Source: Caviibacterium pharyngocola
Lineage (GTDB): Bacteria; Pseudomonadota; Gammaproteobacteria; Enterobacterales; Pasteurellaceae
Length of the DNA stretch: 64,000 nt
Assembly: GCF_002795405.1 (NCBI RefSeq)
Contig: NZ_PHGZ01000013.1
Coordinates: 334,860-398,859, forward strand
Reading direction: 5' to 3'
This document shows, in pieces, positions 53,684 to 64,000 of the stretch. The number at the start of each line of letters is the position of its first letter. Positions within the stretch are counted from its first letter, which is position 1. A program made the position numbers and the translations under genes. Below the pieces are notes generated by a model. That model made no database searches, was not told the DNA's origin, and saw only the letters and a program-made list of their open reading frames with translations.

Positions 53684-54715
53684 ATGTTAAAAAAAATTAT
53701 TCAAGCGGTGATTACCGGTCTTATCGCCGCCGCACTTATTCTTTTTGCCGCGCCGTTATTTCGCAACGGATTCTCCCTCGGTCAACAAGGAGTCGCTTCG
53801 TTTAAAGATGCCGTGCGCGTCGCGTCGCCGGCAGTGGTGAATGTGTATAATCAATCCTTTGCCTCGGCGAATAACAACTATCAATCCCAAGTGAACAATT
53901 TGGGTTCCGGCGTGATTATGTCAAAAGACGGCTATATTTTAACCAATAAACACGTTATTCAAAATGCCGAGCAAATCGTGGTTGCCTTACAAAATGGCAA
54001 AATTTTTGAAGCGAGTTTAGTGGGATCCGACAATTTAACGGATCTCGCCGTGCTTAAAATTAAAGCGGATAATCTATCCACTATTCCGCAAAATCCCGCG
54101 CGCAAAGCGCACGTCGGCGATGTCGTGCTGGCTATCGGCAATCCGTATAATTTAGGACAAAGCGTGTCGCAAGGCATTATCAGCGCCTTAGGACGTAATG
54201 CCGTGGGGGATTTTATCGGGCGGCAGAATTTTATTCAAACCGACGCTTCCATTAATCGTGGCAATTCCGGCGGTGCGTTGATCAATTCCGTCGGTGAACT
54301 TATCGGAATCAGCACGTTAAGCATCGGTAAAAGCGCCAATGAAATCGCCGAAGGGTTGAATTTTGCTATTCCGATCGAATTAGCCGGTGATGTAATGCAA
54401 AAAATTATTCGCGACGGACGCGTAATCCGCGGCTTTTTCGGTGTGCAAAGCGATATGTTGTTTAATAACGGAAATAACAGCGCAGATAAAGGTATTGTCA
54501 TTACCAGCGTAATGGAAAACAGTCCGGCGGCGAAAGCGGGTATTCAGCCCGGTGATGTGATCCTAAAATTCGGTGAAACCGAAGCTGTTTCGCCGGCGCA
54601 AATGATGAATTTAATCAGTAACACCAAGCCGAATACGGTGATGAACGTAGTGGTTTCTCGTTTGGGTAAAACCTTGGTATTGCCGGTGACGATTGAAGAA
54701 TATTCGGTAAATTAA
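53684..54715 (+). CDS. degS: Site-1 periplasmic serine protease DegS
   Basis: A 343-residue HtrA-family protease anchored by one N-terminal transmembrane helix (about 5-24). It senses misfolded outer-membrane proteins through its PDZ domain and starts the cleavage of RseA that releases sigma-E. The catalytic triad is His90 (TNKHVI), Asp120 (NLTDLAV) and Ser195 (RGNSGGAL). A single PDZ domain follows (about 255-340, SPAAKAGIQPGDVILKF), which separates it from two-PDZ DegP/DegQ. Confidence 0.93.
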   Translation: MLKKIIQAVITGLIAAALILFAAPLFRNGFSLGQQGVASFKDAVRVASPAVVNVYNQSFASANNNYQSQVNNLGSGVIMSKDGYILTNKHVIQNAEQIVVALQNGKIFEASLVGSDNLTDLAVLKIKADNLSTIPQNPARKAHVGDVVLAIGNPYNLGQSVSQGIISALGRNAVGDFIGRQNFIQTDASINRGNSGGALINSVGELIGISTLSIGKSANEIAEGLNFAIPIELAGDVMQKIIRDGRVIRGFFGVQSDMLFNNGNNSADKGIVITSVMENSPAAKAGIQPGDVILKFGETEAVSPAQMMNLISNTKPNTVMNVVVSRLGKTLVLPVTIEEYSVN

Positions 54716-54717
54716 CG

Positions 54718-55323
54718 ATGAGCCAGCAAAATATCATTAAAACCAGCCATTTTTTCGCTTGTTTGGATCGTTTAAAATTGATTCAACGCTGGTCGCTAAT
54801 GCGCAATCTTGAAAAAGAAAATCTTGCTGAACATAGCCTGCAAGTAGCATTCGTTGCACACGCCTTGGCGTTGATTCGGAATAAATTTTATGGCGGTACG
54901 GTGAATCCGGAGCGCATTGCGGTAATGGCGATGTATCACGATACTTCAGAAATTTTTACCGGCGATTTGCCGACACCGATTAAATATTTTAATCCGCAAA
55001 TCACTCAGGCTTATAAACAAATCGAAAGTGCGGCGGAATTGCATTTGGTGAGTTTATTGCCAACCGAATTGCAGGCGGATTTTTTGCCTTATTTAGACAG
55101 CGAAAATTTTTCCGCACAAGAAAAACATATCGTGAAACAAGCGGATTTAATTTGCGCTTATATTAAAGCGCAATTCGAATTGGAAAACGGCAATCAAGAA
55201 TTCGCCCAAGCGAAAGCGCGGTTGCAAGCATTAATGGATGAATGGCAAAGCGAAGAAATGGCGTATTTTATTCGCGTTTTCGTACCGAGTTTCGGTCGTC
55301 CGATTGATGAAATTACTTTGTAA
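54718..55323 (+). CDS. yfbR: HD-domain 5'-deoxynucleotidase YfbR
   Basis: A 201-residue HD-domain phosphohydrolase that removes phosphate from deoxynucleoside 5'-monophosphates. The metal ligands are visible: His in LAEHSLQVAFVAHA, the HD pair in MYHDTSEIFTGDLPTP, and a distal Asp in KQADLICAY. It starts 2 bp after the degS stop, so is probably co-transcribed. Length matches E. coli YfbR (199). Confidence 0.93.
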   Translation: MSQQNIIKTSHFFACLDRLKLIQRWSLMRNLEKENLAEHSLQVAFVAHALALIRNKFYGGTVNPERIAVMAMYHDTSEIFTGDLPTPIKYFNPQITQAYKQIESAAELHLVSLLPTELQADFLPYLDSENFSAQEKHIVKQADLICAYIKAQFELENGNQEFAQAKARLQALMDEWQSEEMAYFIRVFVPSFGRPIDEITL

Positions 55324-55338
55324 ATCAATGAAATAGTA

Positions 55339-55381
55339 AAAAGTGCGGTGAAAAATCTTTTTATTTTTTCACCGCACTTTT
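55339..55381. terminator. Bidirectional uptake-signal-pair terminator after yfbR
   Basis: AAAAGTGCGGTGAAAAA and TTTTTCACCGCACTTTT form a 17-bp stem spanning 55339-55381 between the convergent yfbR and DUF1919 genes. Confidence 0.88.
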
Positions 55382-55397
55382 GCATAATGCTGTCTTT

Positions 55398-56018
55398 CTA
55401 ATGCGGCCCTTGATTAAACCAGCCGACATAATCGAATTGATCATAATATTTTTTGCCCGACCAACCGGAAAATTCAAATAAATCCCCGACACAATCCTGA
55501 TCTTCAAAACCTTGAATATAAAATGCCGACGCAATTTCCGGATAAGGTTTATGAGTGAACACCACTTTATGTTTAAACGGCAGCTGATCAAATGCCAATA
55601 AATCCTGATAAGTGCAACCGTCGCGATCCGTCATTATGATAAACAGATTATCGGGATCGATTCTTGCGCTACGGCTTTGCCATTTTTCTTCCGCTTCTTG
55701 CGCAGAATGATAGTGCATAAAATGAACGGTTAAGTCGTCTAAATAACCGATAGGGTAATTGCTCGCTTGTTCGGCAAAACGTAACGGATGCGTGCGGTAA
55801 TAATCGAATTGCTGTAAATAACGAATAAAATCTTGCGGCGTAAGATATAAATTCACAAAGGGCGAATTAAATCGGCTTTGCAAATCGTGCAAAATAAAGG
55901 CGCCGTTGCAATTACTGGCGAGCACCGACATCGAATGATTTTGCAAATTTCGTTGATTTTGTGCGTTAATACCGCGACGAAGAAAAATATTCAGCGCTTT
56001 TTTGATAAGAGAAAACAT
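55398..56018 (-). CDS. DUF1919 family protein
   Basis: A 206-residue soluble protein with the DUF1919 pattern: SVLASNCNGAFILHDL near the start, RFNSPFVNLYLTPQDFIRYL, YPIGYLDDLTVHFMHYHS, and a Glu-rich helix ending EEKWQSR. DUF1919 genes often occur in capsule or exopolysaccharide loci, but here it stands alone between yfbR and dnaJ, so the role is unknown. No signal peptide or transmembrane helix is evident. Confidence 0.8.
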   Translation of the reverse strand: MFSLIKKALNIFLRRGINAQNQRNLQNHSMSVLASNCNGAFILHDLQSRFNSPFVNLYLTPQDFIRYLQQFDYYRTHPLRFAEQASNYPIGYLDDLTVHFMHYHSAQEAEEKWQSRSARIDPDNLFIIMTDRDGCTYQDLLAFDQLPFKHKVVFTHKPYPEIASAFYIQGFEDQDCVGDLFEFSGWSGKKYYDQFDYVGWFNQGPH

Positions 56019-56038
56019 TGAGCCGACCTAAGAAAGAA

Positions 56039-56067
56039 AAAAGTGCGGTCAATTTTACCGCACTTTT
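56039..56067 (-). terminator. Uptake-signal-pair terminator after dnaJ
   Basis: AAAAGTGCGGT (56039-56049) pairs with ACCGCACTTTT (56057-56067). On the minus strand the stem ends in TTTTTTC, directly beyond the dnaJ stop. Confidence 0.85.
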
Positions 56068-56090
56068 CCGGTATTTACTTGGATTTTTGC

Positions 56091-57230
56091 TTATTTACCC
56101 AAATTGTCGAAGAATTTTTTAACCCCGTCAAGGAAACCGGAAGATTTCGGATTATGGCGTTTGCTGCCGCCTTCCAAGCTTTCTTCCAATTTTCTTAATA
56201 AGTCTTTTTGTTCGTCGTTCAATTTCACCGGCGTTTCCACCACGATCTTACAAATTAAATCGCCCGCATAGCCGCTTCTGGCGGAGGTCACGCCTTTGCC
56301 GCGTAAGCGTAATAATTTGCCGGTTTGGGTTTCTTCTGGTATTTTCACTTTCAAACGACCGTCTAATGTCGGCACTTCGATTTCACCGCCTAATGCCGCC
56401 ATTGTGAAGCTAATCGGCACTTCGCAATATAGGTTATTGCCGTCACGTTCGAAAATATGGTGATCTTTAACGTGAATCACTACATATAAATCGCCTGCCG
56501 GCGCGCCGTTTTCGCCCGCGGCGCCTTCACCCGCCAAGCGTAATTGGTTGCCGGTGTCCACGCCCGCCGGAATGGTGACGGAAAGATTTTTGCGTTTTTG
56601 CACGCGACCGTCGCCGTGACATTTTTTACAAGGTTTTTCGATTTTTTTACCGCTGCCGTGACAAGTCGGACAAACTTGCTCGGTGACGAAGAACCCTTGT
56701 TGACGGCGAACGCGCCCCGCGCCTTGACAAGTCGGACAAATTTCCACTTTGGAATCTTTTTCCGCACCAGATCCGTGGCAATGATCACATTCGACTAATG
56801 TGTTGATTTGAATATCTTTTTTCGTTCCGCGAACGGCTTCTTCCAATGAAATTTCAATGTCGTAGCGTAAATCTTCGCCGCGCACGACACGTTGACGACC
56901 GCGACCGCCGCCGAAAATATCCCCGAACATATCGCCGAAAATATCTCCGAAATCCGCGCCGCCGAAACCGCCGCCAAATCCGCCCGCACCGCCGAAGCCG
57001 CCTTGTTCGAAGGCTTGATGACCGTATTGATCGTAAGCGGCGCGTTTTTCTTTGTCGGCGAGAATTTCATACGCTTCATTGACTTCTTTGAATTTTTCTT
57101 CGCTTTCTTTATCACCCTTGGTTCTATCCGGATGATATTTCATCGCCAAGCGCTTATAGGCGCGTTTGATTTCTTTTTCATCCGCACCTTTTTGCACGCC
57201 TAGGACTTCATAGTAGTCTCGTTTTGCCAT
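56091..57230 (-). CDS. dnaJ: Chaperone co-factor DnaJ
   Basis: A 379-residue Hsp40 that delivers unfolded clients to DnaK and stimulates its ATPase. The J-domain (1-70) has the HPD motif in [11 protein letters not shown] Gly/Phe-rich segment follows (about 76-115). Four CXXCXGXG zinc motifs lie at about 140-210 ([32 protein letters not shown]), then the C-terminal substrate-binding and dimerisation domains. It lies downstream of dnaK on the same strand, separated by a structured 231-bp spacer. Confidence 0.97.
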   Translation of the reverse strand: MAKRDYYEVLGVQKGADEKEIKRAYKRLAMKYHPDRTKGDKESEEKFKEVNEAYEILADKEKRAAYDQYGHQAFEQGGFGGAGGFGGGFGGADFGDIFGDMFGDIFGGGRGRQRVVRGEDLRYDIEISLEEAVRGTKKDIQINTLVECDHCHGSGAEKDSKVEICPTCQGAGRVRRQQGFFVTEQVCPTCHGSGKKIEKPCKKCHGDGRVQKRKNLSVTIPAGVDTGNQLRLAGEGAAGENGAPAGDLYVVIHVKDHHIFERDGNNLYCEVPISFTMAALGGEIEVPTLDGRLKVKIPEETQTGKLLRLRGKGVTSARSGYAGDLICKIVVETPVKLNDEQKDLLRKLEESLEGGSKRHNPKSSGFLDGVKKFFDNLGK

Positions 57231-57461
57231 AATGTTTTGCTATTTTCAAATAATGTGATCGCAATGCCGGATGGAACGATAGAACCATCCGTTGTTAAAT
57301 CTCATAATATATTGATGTTATTACTACTTTTTCAGACAGAACGGTTGATCTGTCCTCACGGTTTTATTCGATTAGATACACCAAAAGGGCGTATCGCTAC
57401 GCCCTTGATGTTAGGACGCGGTGGCTTGCGTCCAAGGAAACACGCTCGGTGTCCCTACGGA
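57231..57461 (-). repeat. Hairpin-rich spacer between dnaK and dnaJ
   Basis: At least three perfect stems sit in this spacer: GACAGA/TCTGTC (57335-57354), AAGGGCGTA/TACGCCCTT with a TCGC loop (57385-57406, 9 bp) and GGACGC/GCGTCC (57414-57433). A further imperfect GTGT/ACAC stem follows to about 57455. No gene is supported. It may be an mRNA-processing or attenuation region, or a repeat family insertion. Confidence 0.6.
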
Positions 57462-59363
57462 TTATTTATCCTTCACTTCTTCAAATTCGGCATCTACAAC
57501 ATCGTCGCCCGCTTTGCCGCCTTGTTGGGCTGCCGCGTCGGCTTGTGCTTGTTGTTGACCGGCTTGAATCAATTTTTCGGAAACTTGAATCAAGGCTTGA
57601 ACTTTCGCGTCAATCGCCGCTTTATCTTCGCCTTTCGCCGCCGTTTCAAGCTCATTCACCGCCGCTTCGATCGGTGCTTTATCTTCCGCAGATAATTTGT
57701 CGCCCGCTTCGCTTAATTGTTTACGCGTGCTGTGTACCAAATGATCCGCTTGGTTGCGCGCTTGAACTAATTCTTCAAACTTACGATCCGCTTCCGCATT
57801 GGCTTCCGCGTCGCGTACCATTTGTTGAATTTCTTCATCGCTTAAACCGGAAGACGCTTTAATGGTAATTTGTTGTTCTTTACCCGTGCCTTTATCTTTC
57901 GCCGAAACGTGGATAATACCGTCTGCATCAATGTCGAAAGTCACTTCGATTTGCGGCATACCGCGCGGTGCCGGATTAATACCTTCAAGGTTGAATTGAC
58001 CTAAAGATTTATTCGCCGACGCTTGTTTACGTTCGCCTTGAAGAACGTGAATCGTCACCGCACTTTGGTTATCTTCCGCAGTGGAGAACACTTGCGATTT
58101 CTTAGTCGGAATCGTGGTGTTTTTCTCAATCAAGGTAGTCATCACGCCACCCATTGTTTCGATACCCAATGAAAGCGGAGTCACGTCTAACAATAATACG
58201 TCGGTCACATCACCGGCTAATACACCGCCTTGTACCGCCGCACCGATTGCCACGGCTTCGTCAGGGTTCACGTCTTTACGCGGTTCTTTACCGAAGAATT
58301 CCGCCACTTTTTGTTGTACCAACGGCATACGCGTTTGACCGCCGACTAAAATCACATCGTCGATTTGCGATACGCTTAATCCCGCATCTGCCAATGCCAC
58401 TTTCACCGGTTCGATAGAACGTGCGACCAAATCTTCCACTAAAGCTTCTAATTTCGCACGAGTTAACTTAATGTTTAAGTGTTTCGGGCCGGTTGCATCC
58501 GCCGTAATATACGGAAGATTCACGTCGGTTTGTTGTGCGGAAGAAAGTTCGATTTTTGCTTTTTCGCCCGCTTCTTTCAAACGTTGCATTGCTAACGGAT
58601 CGTTGCGCAAATCCACGCCTTGTTCTTTCTTGAACTCGTCAACCAAATAGTTAATCACACGGTTGTCGAAGTCTTCTCCGCCCAAATGGGTATCCCCGTT
58701 GGTGGATAATACTTCGAAGGTTTTTTCGCCGCCCACTTCGTCGATTTCGATGATAGACAAGTCGAACGTACCGCCGCCCAAGTCGTAAACCGCGATGGTG
58801 TGGTTGCCTTTGCCTTTATCCAAACCGTAAGCCAATGCCGCCGCAGTCGGTTCGTTGATAATACGTTTAACTTCAAGACCCGCGATACGACCCGCGTCTT
58901 TAGTAGCTTGACGTTGTGCATCGTTAAAATATGCCGGCACGGTGATAACCGCTTCGGTCACGGTTTCGCCCAAGAAATCTTCCGCGGTTTTTTTCATTTT
59001 TTTCAACACTTCGGCAGAAATTTGCGGCGGTGCCATTTTTTCACCTTTGACGGAAACCCACGCATCGCCGTTGTCCGCTTTGGTAATTTCGAACGGCATA
59101 ATGCTGACGTCGCGTTGTACTTCTTGATCTTCAAAACGACGACCGATTAAACGTTTGATTGCAAATAAAGTATTTTTCGGATTGGTCACCGCTTGACGTT
59201 TTGCCGGTTGACCCACTAGGGTTTCATTGTCATTAGTATAAGCAATGATCGACGGAGTGGTGCGATCGCCTTCCGCGTTTTCGATTACGCGCGGTTTGTC
59301 ACCGTCCATTACGGCTACGCAAGAGTTTGTCGTACCTAAGTCAATACCGATAATTTTTCCCAT
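57462..59363 (-). CDS. dnaK: Molecular chaperone DnaK (Hsp70)
   Basis: A 633-residue Hsp70. The ATPase domain (1-385) has [35 protein letters not shown] and [13 protein letters not shown]. The substrate-binding beta domain follows ([18 protein letters not shown]), then the helical lid and the acidic C-terminal tail (EFEEVKDK). The ATG at 59363 is preceded by TGAGGAGAAAA and begins at the family N-terminus; a start six codons upstream overlaps that site. A sigma-32 promoter lies 40-67 bp upstream. Confidence 0.98.
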   Translation of the reverse strand: MGKIIGIDLGTTNSCVAVMDGDKPRVIENAEGDRTTPSIIAYTNDNETLVGQPAKRQAVTNPKNTLFAIKRLIGRRFEDQEVQRDVSIMPFEITKADNGDAWVSVKGEKMAPPQISAEVLKKMKKTAEDFLGETVTEAVITVPAYFNDAQRQATKDAGRIAGLEVKRIINEPTAAALAYGLDKGKGNHTIAVYDLGGGTFDLSIIEIDEVGGEKTFEVLSTNGDTHLGGEDFDNRVINYLVDEFKKEQGVDLRNDPLAMQRLKEAGEKAKIELSSAQQTDVNLPYITADATGPKHLNIKLTRAKLEALVEDLVARSIEPVKVALADAGLSVSQIDDVILVGGQTRMPLVQQKVAEFFGKEPRKDVNPDEAVAIGAAVQGGVLAGDVTDVLLLDVTPLSLGIETMGGVMTTLIEKNTTIPTKKSQVFSTAEDNQSAVTIHVLQGERKQASANKSLGQFNLEGINPAPRGMPQIEVTFDIDADGIIHVSAKDKGTGKEQQITIKASSGLSDEEIQQMVRDAEANAEADRKFEELVQARNQADHLVHSTRKQLSEAGDKLSAEDKAPIEAAVNELETAAKGEDKAAIDAKVQALIQVSEKLIQAGQQQAQADAAAQQGGKAGDDVVDAEFEEVKDK

Positions 59364-59402
59364 AATATGTTTTCTCCTCATTAAATTCGTTTTGTATGTT
59401 TA

Positions 59403-59430
59403 AGATTGGGCTGCCTCGATGAATTTCAAG
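59403..59430 (-). promoter_or_regulatory. Sigma-32 heat-shock promoter of dnaK
   Basis: On the minus strand CTTGAA (59430-59425) is followed after 14 bp by CCCAATCT (59410-59403). This matches the sigma-32 consensus CTTGAA-N13-15-CCCCATnT with one mismatch, 40 bp before the dnaK start. Confidence 0.8.
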
Positions 59431-59628
59431 TTCGATTTGCTTGAAAAGTGCGGTGAAAATCCGCGAAGTTTTGCCGCCGTTCTCTCTTGCCACAATAAAT
59501 GCGAACGGAAAATTAAAATTCAAGGGAGTAAAGAAAAAATTTAACTTTTTGCATTGTTCGCTATTTGTGCTAATTTAGCGGCTTATTTATATTCTTATCA
59601 TTTAATCGGATTTAACTAAGGACGACTT

Positions 59629-60690
59629 ATGAAAAAATCGACCGCATCAACCAAAAATTAACTTTACAAAGTGCGGACGGAAAATTACAAGGGCAAATCG
59701 AAAACGTCAATTTTTCGCGCGGCATTTTCAGCTCTGACGTGCGCTACGACGTAGTGATGACGCACGCGCCGGACAATGTTCGTTATACGGTGTCTTTCGT
59801 CGGCAAACTTTATCACGGCCCGTTGACTGTCAATAATTTTTCTTTCGCTTTATTTAGCGCCGAAATGTCCGTGGAAAAAAAACGCACAAACGCAAAATTG
59901 GTTTAAAGACGATAAATCCAATCTGTTAAATGCCGTGGTAACAATGGGTTATGATCAACGTCTTAAAGGCGATTTTCGTTCCGATTTAACGCATCAAACG
60001 GAACATAACAAGTTCGAATGGATATTAAACGGTCGATTTGAAGCCGATGAAAAAGGCTATGGTAAAGCGGAAGTTGCCATTCCTACGGCGATGTTGCGCG
60101 ATATTTCTGGCGAAGATCAGAATACCGAACCGAAAAGTGCGGTGAAAAATAGCGAAGTTTTACTCAATAACGCAAAAGTGAGTTGGGACATTATGCCGTC
60201 GGGCGAATTTCAACATTTAATCAACGGACGGACACATTTTATTGCCGACAGCCTGAGGTTTAAAGGCGAAGATGACAAAGGTAAAGTGCAAAACGAAATT
60301 AAAAAAATGGATTTAACTTTATCGCAAAAAGAAGATCAGGGTCTTGCGGATATTGCCGTGGCATATGGATTCGGTGACTGGATTCACCAAGGCGTATCTT
60401 TCGGAAACGGTAATCTTGCCTTGCAATTCAATCACTTAAATGCAAAAGCGTTACATGATCTGTTGGAAGATATACGCAAAAAGGCTGAAACGGATTGGTT
60501 GAAAGCGGGCGACGGCGCGCTGAATACAATGTTAAACGATTCGCCGCAGATTAAGTTGTCTACGTTGGATCTGAATAATCTGAAAGGTAATCTTCACGCC
60601 GATGAAAGATGCGGAACTATTACAACTATGTATAGCAGAATGCTATATTGCTTATTTCTTCATTTCAAAAGTCAACATGCCCTAGTTTAA
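59629..60690 (+). pseudogene. Degraded DUF945 (YdgA-like) gene
   Basis: Remnant of a YdgA/DUF945-type envelope protein gene. It is damaged in three ways. The ATG at 59629, with an AAGGACGAC leader, runs after MKK into a wrong frame, as if the signal-peptide region was deleted. The true frame then reads EKIDRINQKLTLQSADGK and continues through SRGIFSSDVRYDVVMTHA (a DUF945-type segment) until a run of eight A bases near 59876-59883, where the frame shifts. From there it reads through NWFKDDKSNLLNAVVTMG and a long family-like stretch to about 60605. The last about 25 codons look unrelated (CGTITTMYSRMLYCLFLHF), so the 3' end is truncated. A sequencing error could explain the A-run shift but not the two end defects. 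Confidence 0.8.
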
Positions 60691-61055
60691 TAAGTAATGT
60701 ATACATTTCATAGAGAGTAAAATTTGATATAGAAAGTAAAAAAATGTAAAGATATTGTTGATGTATTGTAATCTCTATTGTATGTATATAAAATCCGCTA
60801 GATTTTTTCTACTTTGAATATAATTACTCATGATGAATATAGATATAGATCAAAAATTACAATAATGCAGTGCTGTAGTTAAGTATGAAATATTTTTGTC
60901 TAGTATATCTATATTTTATCAATTAAGTTGAAGCGTCATATATTTTCAGGCTTGGGTAATTCATTAAAGTGATTTATTTTGTAATAAGCTCATTTTTCTA
61001 CCCCAAATTAGCTTATTATTCTATTAACTTCAATAATTAGTAAGGTGACTTGTTC
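60691..61055. other. AT-rich spacer before the adhesin gene
   Basis: 365 bp without a supported gene, clearly more AT-rich than the flanking core genes. I saw no uptake signal in it. One inverted repeat, AATAAGCT (60983-60990) and AGCTTATT (61010-61017), lies 39 bp before the adhesin start and could be an operator or a terminator of upstream transcription. Promoter boxes cannot be assigned with confidence. Confidence 0.55.

Positions 61056-64000
<2,945 letters not shown>

Noticed and set aside
57237..57862. Plus-strand open frames opposite the 3' end of dnaK
   Set aside because: They are antisense shadows of dnaK and the palindromic spacer, with no family-like features.

Overview
This window is chromosomal DNA from a member of the Pasteurellaceae. 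The nine-base Haemophilus-type DNA uptake signal (AAGTGCGGT or its complement) recurs throughout, often as inverted pairs that double as terminators. Gene order folK-pcnB-dksA-comEC-msbA-lpxK-ycaR-kdsB is, from memory, that of Haemophilus influenzae. A citrate synthase gene sits beside sucABCD, which argues against H. influenzae itself, since that species lacks the first TCA-cycle steps. A Pasteurella/Basfia/Rodentibacter-like species fits better, but I cannot name the species.

Layout. 1-840: the tail of a DsbA-like gene and mtnN. 851-7165: a nickel region with a MerR-type regulator (nimR), the divergent five-gene ECF nickel transporter nikKLMQO, and a histidine-rich ZnuD-like TonB-dependent receptor. 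7207-17215: phnA, ytfJ, parC-argO-parE and the letAB lipid-transport operon. 17415-23148: proQ-prc, then the cell-wall group ldtD-ycbK-gloC. 23214-28141: a TAXI-type TRAP transporter with a UspA-like partner, and a histidine phosphatase. 28239-38056: an unusual ComEA-like protein, gltA divergent from sucABCD, and fruR. 38113-42658: sanA, metX behind MetJ boxes, folK, pcnB (apparently starting at AUU) and dksA. 42659-43264: a non-coding stretch with a cluster of palindromes and a competence (CRP-S) operator for comEC. 43265-55323: comEC, msbA-lpxK-ycaR-kdsB, yidB-like, uvrC, an orphan higA-like gene, ribD, degS and yfbR. 55398-59363: a DUF1919 gene and dnaK-dnaJ with a sigma-32 promoter. 59629-64000: a broken DUF945 gene, an AT-rich spacer, and the first 981 codons of a trimeric autotransporter adhesin with collagen-like repeats, cut by the window end.

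Most of the window is core metabolism, envelope biogenesis and competence. The most unusual parts are the right end (pseudogene remnant, AT-rich segment, mosaic adhesin), the palindrome cluster upstream of comEC, the ComEA protein carrying a LEA-like repeat, and the AUU start of pcnB. Regulatory calls (CRP-S, MetJ, ArcA, sigma-32, MerR-type operator) were read by eye against known consensus sequences. I saw no tRNA, rRNA, CRISPR array, transposase or prophage gene.
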